A stretch of 64,000 nt of DNA from positions 1 to 64,000 of the forward strand of contig NZ_CADIJR010000027.1 of NCBI RefSeq assembly GCF_902859645.1, given 5' to 3'. The position numbers and the translations under genes were made by a program. The DNA comes from Achromobacter insuavis (GTDB lineage: Bacteria; Pseudomonadota; Gammaproteobacteria; Burkholderiales; Burkholderiaceae_B). This document shows positions 58,871 through 64,000 of this stretch, piece by piece (the stretch's first letter is position 1; each line of letters opens with the position of its first letter). The notes beneath the pieces were generated by a model that saw nothing but the letters and a program-made list of their open reading frames with translations, was not told where the DNA came from and ran no database searches.

Positions 58871-58892
58871 ATGCCCCGGCGGGCCGGGGCAT
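58871..58892. terminator. Hairpin in the rpsB-tsf spacer (attenuator candidate)
   Basis: ATGCCCCGGC (58871-58880) pairs perfectly with GCCGGGGCAT (58883-58892), leaving a two-base gap. It is 25 bases before the tsf start. No T-run follows on the minus strand. In other bacteria the rpsB-tsf spacer holds a partial terminator that lowers tsf expression; this could be its counterpart, or a structural element near the tsf ribosome site. Confidence 0.45.
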
Positions 58893-59027
58893 TGGTGTGA
58901 TTCGATGAGACGTCCGCAAGCTGCGGATGAGGAAGATGGGAGCCCACCTTCGCACTGCCGGCGAGGCGGGGGCACGCCGCATTCCGCGACCGCCCCCAGA
59001 CACTAACCGCCGGACATGACAGCAGGC

Positions 59028-59777
59028 TTAGGCCTGGTTGTCCTGCACTTCGACGAACTCTTCCTGACCTTCACCGATTTCTTCGACCAGACCGTTCAGG
59101 TTCTGTTCGCGGCCTTCCAGCACGGCGTCGGCGATGCCCTTGGCGTACAGCGCGATGGCCTTGGCCGAGTCGTCGTTACCGGGGATCACGTAGTCGATGC
59201 CGTCGGGCGAGTGGTTGGTGTCAACCACGGCGACCACGGGGATGCCCAGGGTCTTGGCTTCGGCGATGGCGATCTTGTGGTAGCCGACGTCGATCACGAA
59301 CATGGCATCGGGCAGGCCGTTCATGTCCTTGATGCCGCCGATCGACTTGTTCAGCTTGTCCAGTTCGCGCTGGAACAGCAGGCCTTCCTTCTTGATCATG
59401 CGCTCGGCGCCGCCTTCGGCGACCACGGCTTCCATGTCCTTCAGGCGCTTGACCGAGGTCTTGACCGTCTTGAAGTTGGTCAGCATGCCGCCGAGCCAGC
59501 GGGCGTCGACGAAGGGCATGCCGCAACGGGCGGCTTCGGCGGCGACCAGCTCGCGGGCAGCGCGCTTGGTGCCGACGAACAGGATGTTGCCACCGCGAGC
59601 AGCCAGCTGCTTCACGAACTTGGTGGCTTCCTGGTACTTATCAACCGTCTTTTCCAGGTTGATGATGTGAATCTTGTTGCGATGGCCGAAGATGAAGGGG
59701 GCCATCTTGGGGTTCCAGTAGCGGGTCTGGTGACCAAAGTGGACACCCGCTTCCAGCATTTCGCGCATCAAAGACAT
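59028..59777 (-). CDS. rpsB: 30S ribosomal protein S2
   Basis: A 249-residue protein. It begins [20 protein letters not shown] and has the S2 signature blocks [20 protein letters not shown] and [20 protein letters not shown]. The acidic C-terminus ends [11 protein letters not shown]. It binds S1 and completes the small subunit head. The ATG complementary to 59775-59777 has GGAGAAAG ahead of it; the TTG four codons upstream is not needed. A structured leader precedes it. Confidence 0.98.
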   Translation of the reverse strand: MSLMREMLEAGVHFGHQTRYWNPKMAPFIFGHRNKIHIINLEKTVDKYQEATKFVKQLAARGGNILFVGTKRAARELVAAEAARCGMPFVDARWLGGMLTNFKTVKTSVKRLKDMEAVVAEGGAERMIKKEGLLFQRELDKLNKSIGGIKDMNGLPDAMFVIDVGYHKIAIAEAKTLGIPVVAVVDTNHSPDGIDYVIPGNDDSAKAIALYAKGIADAVLEGREQNLNGLVEEIGEGQEEFVEVQDNQA

Positions 59778-59817
59778 AACTTTCTCCAAGGGTTGATTTC
59801 TTGCGCCGCACCTGCAT

Positions 59818-59872
59818 CAGCCTCTGGCTGACACCCTGGGTGGTGTTGCGCGCGATTTCCCGCACATGCGGG
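59818..59872 (-). ncRNA. Candidate structured 5' leader of rpsB (three hairpins)
   Basis: Three small inverted repeats lie in a row 41-95 bases before the rpsB start: CAGCC-TCT-GGCTG (59818-59830), ACACC...GGTGT (59831-59846) and CCCGCA-CA-TGCGGG (59859-59872). Ribosomal protein S2 is known to control its own mRNA through leader structures in other bacteria, so this is a plausible autoregulatory site. Nothing here was compared with a covariance model. Confidence 0.5.
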
Positions 59873-60602
59873 ATAGATAACGATTTTAACCGGGCCGGCC
59901 GATCACTGCCGCAATACTCCGACGCTGCCGGGCGATTCGCCCCTCACGTCTCTTGCTACGCTGCCGCGATAAACCCAGACGGCCGCCACGACGAAGCGCC
60001 TTGCCCCGCCTGCACGCATCGCGCCGTCCGACCCGCCAGGAAATTCCTGGCAGTTTCTTCCAGCGCACCCGGACCTGTTTTGTTGGCAGCGAAATCCAGC
60101 TCTCTCGCGCCCTGGTTTCGCAACCATCGCGCGCATCAGTCGCCGGGGGCATTTCTTCAGGAAAGACAGGTTTTAAAAAACCGGGTTTTCCAAGAACTTA
60201 AGCCGGCAGCCGCCTTGAACCTGCATCGCTGCTCGAAAACATGACCGGGCTTGCGAGCACGCAGCGCCCCAGCCTGGAAGATGTACACGCCCCAACCTTC
60301 CCGGCCCGCCGCCCTCGCCCACCTGCCGCGCCGCCCCGCCTCCCGGAACCTGGCGACCGGCCCGAATTCCCACCACAACCTTCGCTTGCGATGAAACTCC
60401 AGAACCCGCCACCGATCTCACAAGATACGATGCGACCCGACACGCAGGGTCGAACAACCAACCGGGTGGCCAGGATGATTCCATCCCCACCCGCCGGGAT
60501 CGGCGCTTGCCGCTACCCAGATTGCTCCCCAAAATTTTAGGGAAGCCTATAATTCTACTATTCTTTCAAGCAGACATTCAAGCGAGATCCGTCAGTCATT
60601 CC
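59873..60602. other. Long intergenic region between rpsB and map, no convincing gene
   Basis: About 730 bases between the rpsB leader and map, with open frames on both strands but none with codon bias, homology I can recognise, or a good start site. The sequence is less G+C-rich than coding DNA and holds GGTTTT-AA-AAAACC (60169-60182). A TATAAT box (60548-60553) about 50 bases before map is a likely promoter element for map, with no matching -35 box at the usual spacing (nearest TTGCTC at 60522, 20 bases away). The rpsB promoter must lie on the minus strand here. Confidence 0.6.
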
Positions 60603-61424
60603 ATGGGCACCATTACCAATCCGGCCGACCTGGCCAAGATGCGCGCGGCCTGCCAGGACGCCGCCAAAGTCCTCGATTTCATCACCCCCTACGTCAAGCC
60701 TGGCGTCACCACCGGGGAACTGGACCGCCTCTGCCTGGAATACCTGACCGACGAGCTCAAGGTGCAGTCCGCCACCGTCGGCTACGCCCCGCCCGGCTAC
60801 CCGCCCTTCCCCGGCGCCATCTGCACCTCGGTCAACCACCAGGTCTGCCACGGCATCCCCGGCGACAAGGCCCTGAAAAACGGGGACTCCCTCAATATCG
60901 ACGTCACCATCATCAAGGACGGCTGGTTCGGCGACACCAGCCGCATGTATCCGGTGGGCGAGCAGTCGATCCTGTCGCGCCGCCTGACCGACATCACCTT
61001 CGAGTGCATGTGGAAAGGCATCCAGCAGGTCAAAAACGGGGCCACACTGGGCGATATCGGCAACGCCATCCAGAAGCACGCCGAGGCCAATGGCTTTTCG
61101 GTGGTGCGCGAATTCTGCGGCCACGGCATCGGCCAGCGCTTCCACGAAGACCCGCAGGTGCTGCACTACGGCAAGCCGGGCACCGGCGTGAAATTGGTGA
61201 CGGGTATGTTGTTCACCATCGAGCCGATGATCAACGCCGGCCGCCGCGAGATCCGCCAGCTGTCCGACGGCTGGACGGTCGTGACGCGCGACCACAGCCT
61301 GTCGGCCCAATGGGAGCATGCTGTCTGCGTCACCGACACCGGCTACGAGGTCCTGACCCTGTCGCCCGGCATGCCCAAGCCGCCCGCCTTCATCACCGAA
61401 CCGATCGTCATCCCCGCCGTCTGA
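60603..61424 (+). CDS. map: Methionine aminopeptidase, type I
   Basis: A 273-residue pita-bread metallopeptidase. Metal-binding residues are visible: Asp in NIDVTIIKDGWFGDTSRMY, His in EFCGHGIGQRFHEDPQVLHY, and Glu in LFTIEPMINAGRREIRQLSD and AQWEHAVCVTDTGYEVLT. It removes the initiator methionine from new proteins. The ATG at 60603 is preferred over a longer in-frame extension from 60507, which lies across the promoter region. It is divergent from rpsB, as commonly seen, and glnD follows. Confidence 0.96.
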   Translation: MGTITNPADLAKMRAACQDAAKVLDFITPYVKPGVTTGELDRLCLEYLTDELKVQSATVGYAPPGYPPFPGAICTSVNHQVCHGIPGDKALKNGDSLNIDVTIIKDGWFGDTSRMYPVGEQSILSRRLTDITFECMWKGIQQVKNGATLGDIGNAIQKHAEANGFSVVREFCGHGIGQRFHEDPQVLHYGKPGTGVKLVTGMLFTIEPMINAGRREIRQLSDGWTVVTRDHSLSAQWEHAVCVTDTGYEVLTLSPGMPKPPAFITEPIVIPAV

Positions 61425-61443
61425 CCGCCGGCCGCCCGCCACC

Positions 61444-64000
61444 ATGACCGCCGACATCCTCAGCACCCTGCGCGAACGCATCCAGGAATCCCGGCGAGCC
61501 GCGGTGGCCCAGTTCCGCGAGCACGAACGCCCCGACACGCTGCTGGGCGAACTGCGCCGCATCGTCGACGCGGCGCTGCGCGACCTGGTCAAGCACTATC
61601 CCCTGCCGGCCGGCGCCACGCTGGCGGCGGTGGGCGGCTACGGCCGCGGCGAACTGTACCCGCACTCCGACGTCGACCTGCTGATCCTGCTGCCGCACGC
61701 CCCCACCGCCGAGGACGAGTCCGCCATCGAGCAGCTGGTCGCCTCGCTCTGGGACCTGGGCCTGGAGCCCGGCCACAGCGTGCGCACCATCGAGGACTGC
61801 GAGCGCGAGGCCGACGCCGACATCACGGTGGAAACCGCGCTGCTTGAATCGCGCTGGCTGGCCGGCAGCCGCACGCTGATGAAGAAGTTCGAGGCCGCCA
61901 CCCAGTCGCGGCTGGACGCGCGCGCGTTCTTCCGCGCCAAGCGCGTCGAGATGCAGCAGCGCCACGCGCGCTACCAGGACACGCCCTACGCGCTCGAACC
62001 CAATTGCAAGGAATCGCCCGGCGGCCTGCGCGACCTGCAGGTGATCCTGTGGATGGCGCGCGCGGCCGGCTTCGGCGAGAACTGGCGCGCGGTGGCGCAG
62101 GCAGGCCTGCTGACCCCGTCCGAGGCGCGCGACCTGCGCAAGGCCGAACAGGCCTTCAAGCGCCTGCGCATCGAGCTGCACCTGCTGGCCCGGCGCCGCG
62201 AAGACCGCGTGCTGTTCGACCTGCAGCCGGCCCTGGCCGAGGTCTACCGCATCCACGCCACCGCCACGCGGCGCGGCAGCGAGCTGCTGATGCAACGCTA
62301 CTACTGGGCCGCGCGCCTGGTGACGCAGCTCAACGGCATCCTGGTGCAGAACATCGAGGAACGCCTGTTCCCGCGCCCCGACAGCGACGCGCACGACATC
62401 GACGACGATTTCCGCAACCTGCGCGACCGTCTCGACATCATCCGCGACGACGGCTTCGAGCGGAACCCCACGCTGCTGCTGCGCGCCTTCCTGGTGATGC
62501 AGCAGCATCCCGAACTGACCGGCATGTCGGCGCGCACGCTGCGCGCCATCTGGCACTCGCGCCATCGCATCGACGCGCAGTTCCGCCGCAACCCGGTCAA
62601 CCGCAAGCTGTTCCTGCAGATCCTGCAGCAGCCGCGCGGCATCGTGCACGAGCTGCGCCGCATGACCATGCTGAACATCCTGCCGCGCTACCTGCCGGTG
62701 TTCCGCCGCATCGTCGGCCAGATGCAGCACGACCTGTTCCACGCCTATACGGTGGACCAGCACACGCTGGCGGTGGTGCGCAACCTGCGCCGCTTCACCA
62801 TGCCCGAGCATGCCCAGGAGTATCCGCTGGCCAGCCAGCTGATCGCCGGCCTGGACCGGCACTGGCTGTTGTACGTGGCGGCGCTGTTCCACGACATCGC
62901 CAAGGGCCGCGGCGGCGACCACTCCGAGCTGGGCGCGCGCGAGGTGCGCAAGTTCGCCCACGACCACGGCATGGAGCCGGAAGACGCCAGGCTGGTCGAA
63001 TTCCTGGTGCGCCAGCACCTGCTGATGTCGGCCGTGGCGCAAAAGCGCGACCTGTCCGACCCCGCCGTGATCCAGGACTTCGCCGCCACGGTCAAGGACG
63101 AACGCCACCTGACCGCGCTCTACCTTCTGACCGTGGCCGACATCCGCGGCACCAGCCCCAAGGTCTGGAACGCCTGGAAAGGCAAGCTGCTCGAGGACCT
63201 GTACAAGCTGACGCTGGCGGCGCTGGGCGGCGCCCACGCCGACGCCCACACCGTGCTGACCGAACGCCGCGAGGAGGCCGCGCGCCTGACCCGCCTGGCC
63301 GGCCTGCGCGACGACGCCCGCGAGGCGTTCTGGAACCAGCTCGACGTGGCCTATTTCCTGCGCCACGACGCCTCCGACATCGCCTGGCACACGCGTCACC
63401 TGTATCACCAGGTGGCGCCGGCCCACGCGGTGGTGCGGGCCCGCCCCACCGAACAGGGCGAAGGCCTGCAGATCATGGTCTACACGCGCGACGTGCCCGA
63501 CCTGTTCGTGGCCATCTGCGGCTACTTCGACGCCAAGTCGCTGTCGGTGCAGGACGCCCGCATCCACACCACGCGCCACGGCTGGGCGCTGGACAGCTTC
63601 ATCGTGCTGCTGCCCGAGGGCGCCAGCGACCTGCGCGCGCAGGCCACGCTGGTCGAACACGAGCTGGCCGAACGCCTGAAGGACGCCAAGGCGGCCGCCC
63701 AGGCCCCCGCGACCCGCGGCGGCTACTACGGCCGCGGCCGCCAGTCGCGCATGTCGCGGGTGTTCCCGATCATGCCGCAGGCCGAGCTGCAGCCGGACGA
63801 GCGCAGCACCTCGTGGCGCCTGTCGGTCACCGCGACCGACCGCCCCGGCCTGCTGCACGCCCTGGCGCGGGTCTTCGCCGAGCATGAGGTGAACCTGCTG
63901 ATGGCCAAGATCATGACGCTGGGCGACCGCGTGGAAGACGTCTTCATCGTCGATGGCGCGGCGCTGACGCGGCCGCGCAGCCAGATGCAGTTCGAGCGCG
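61444..64000 (+). CDS. glnD: Bifunctional uridylyltransferase/uridylyl-removing enzyme GlnD (truncated at window end)
   Basis: An open frame of 852 visible residues from ATG 61444 to the window edge. The nucleotidyltransferase motif GGYGRGELYPHSDVD is at residues 64-78. The HD hydrolase motif is near residue 482 (LFHDIAKGRGGDHSE), and two ACT domains occupy the end (first near LQIMVYTRDVPDLFVAICGY, second starting WRLSVTATDRPGLLHALARV). It adds UMP to PII proteins under nitrogen limitation and removes it under excess, sensing glutamine. It starts 19 bases after map. The C-terminal end is outside the window. Confidence 0.95.
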   Translation, partial: MTADILSTLRERIQESRRAAVAQFREHERPDTLLGELRRIVDAALRDLVKHYPLPAGATLAAVGGYGRGELYPHSDVDLLILLPHAPTAEDESAIEQLVASLWDLGLEPGHSVRTIEDCEREADADITVETALLESRWLAGSRTLMKKFEAATQSRLDARAFFRAKRVEMQQRHARYQDTPYALEPNCKESPGGLRDLQVILWMARAAGFGENWRAVAQAGLLTPSEARDLRKAEQAFKRLRIELHLLARRREDRVLFDLQPALAEVYRIHATATRRGSELLMQRYYWAARLVTQLNGILVQNIEERLFPRPDSDAHDIDDDFRNLRDRLDIIRDDGFERNPTLLLRAFLVMQQHPELTGMSARTLRAIWHSRHRIDAQFRRNPVNRKLFLQILQQPRGIVHELRRMTMLNILPRYLPVFRRIVGQMQHDLFHAYTVDQHTLAVVRNLRRFTMPEHAQEYPLASQLIAGLDRHWLLYVAALFHDIAKGRGGDHSELGAREVRKFAHDHGMEPEDARLVEFLVRQHLLMSAVAQKRDLSDPAVIQDFAATVKDERHLTALYLLTVADIRGTSPKVWNAWKGKLLEDLYKLTLAALGGAHADAHTVLTERREEAARLTRLAGLRDDAREAFWNQLDVAYFLRHDASDIAWHTRHLYHQVAPAHAVVRARPTEQGEGLQIMVYTRDVPDLFVAICGYFDAKSLSVQDARIHTTRHGWALDSFIVLLPEGASDLRAQATLVEHELAERLKDAKAAAQAPATRGGYYGRGRQSRMSRVFPIMPQAELQPDERSTSWRLSVTATDRPGLLHALARVFAEHEVNLLMAKIMTLGDRVEDVFIVDGAALTRPRSQMQFER

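Noticed and set aside
60157-60540. Small open frames in the rpsB-map gap, for example 119 codons on the minus strand and 99 on the plus strand.
   Set aside because: They lack ribosome sites, codon bias and known motifs, and overlap each other on both strands.
61408-63885. 825-codon minus-strand frame and a 627-codon plus-strand frame across the glnD region.
   Set aside because: Both are shadows; the correct reading is the glnD frame starting at 61444, which runs off the window and carries NT, HD and ACT motifs.

Overview
The window is about 68% G+C, densely coded, and reads as a chromosome segment of a betaproteobacterium in the Alcaligenaceae, most likely Achromobacter or Bordetella. The reasons are the gene order rpsB-tsf-pyrH-frr-uppS-cdsA-dxr-rseP-bamA-skp-lpxD-fabZ-lpxA-lpxB-rnhB, an orphan Bug-type (TctC) binding protein, the FecI/FecR/TonB-receptor set, and several IclR/TetR/AraC regulators beside small catabolic or transport units. 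The genus is an inference; no rRNA or tRNA gene lies in the window.

Left part (1-24 kb), accessory and regulatory genes. After the end of a membrane protein and an LtrA-like protein comes a ferric-siderophore type locus (1405-6889): a divergent AraC regulator, a TonB-dependent receptor, a SAM methyltransferase and an MFS permease, with a Fur-like box flanked by direct repeats in the control region. Then follow an IclR / GMC oxidoreductase / MHS transporter unit (6970-11069); a tripartite RND efflux operon with a divergent TetR regulator and palindromic operators (11098-17721); an aldo/keto reductase; a beta-lactamase-fold serine hydrolase; a Bug-type binding protein; a second TetR regulator; and two small envelope proteins of unknown function.

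Middle part (23-43.5 kb). A DUF523/TudS-like desulfurase overlaps a small membrane protein, followed by a VIT-family transporter. A partial valine catabolic operon (acyl-CoA dehydrogenase, 3-hydroxyisobutyryl-CoA hydrolase, 3-hydroxyisobutyrate dehydrogenase, thioesterase) comes next. Then come rnfH-ratA opposite smpB; an nfeD-qmcA-diguanylate cyclase operon; a class I amidotransferase; an Ada-like AraC/methyltransferase fusion; a complete iron cell-surface signalling operon (sigma factor, FecR, STN-domain receptor, PepSY protein); and ppsA opposite its regulator ppsR.

Right part (43.5-64 kb), core genome. Sixteen genes run on the minus strand from rpsB down to a SpoU-family RNA methyltransferase. 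They cover translation (rpsB, tsf, frr), UMP kinase, isoprenoid and phospholipid synthesis (dxr, uppS, cdsA), sigma-E signalling (rseP), outer-membrane assembly (bamA, skp) and lipid A synthesis (lpxD, fabZ, lpxA, lpxB). Map and a glnD truncated by the window edge diverge from rpsB across about 825 bases with no convincing gene. That gap holds three small hairpins next to rpsB, a candidate S2 leader.

I found no clearly new multi-gene system. The best leads are the methyltransferase inside the first siderophore locus, the operators at 2.4, 17.0 and 34.8 kb, the rpsB leader, and the TudS/membrane-protein pair.
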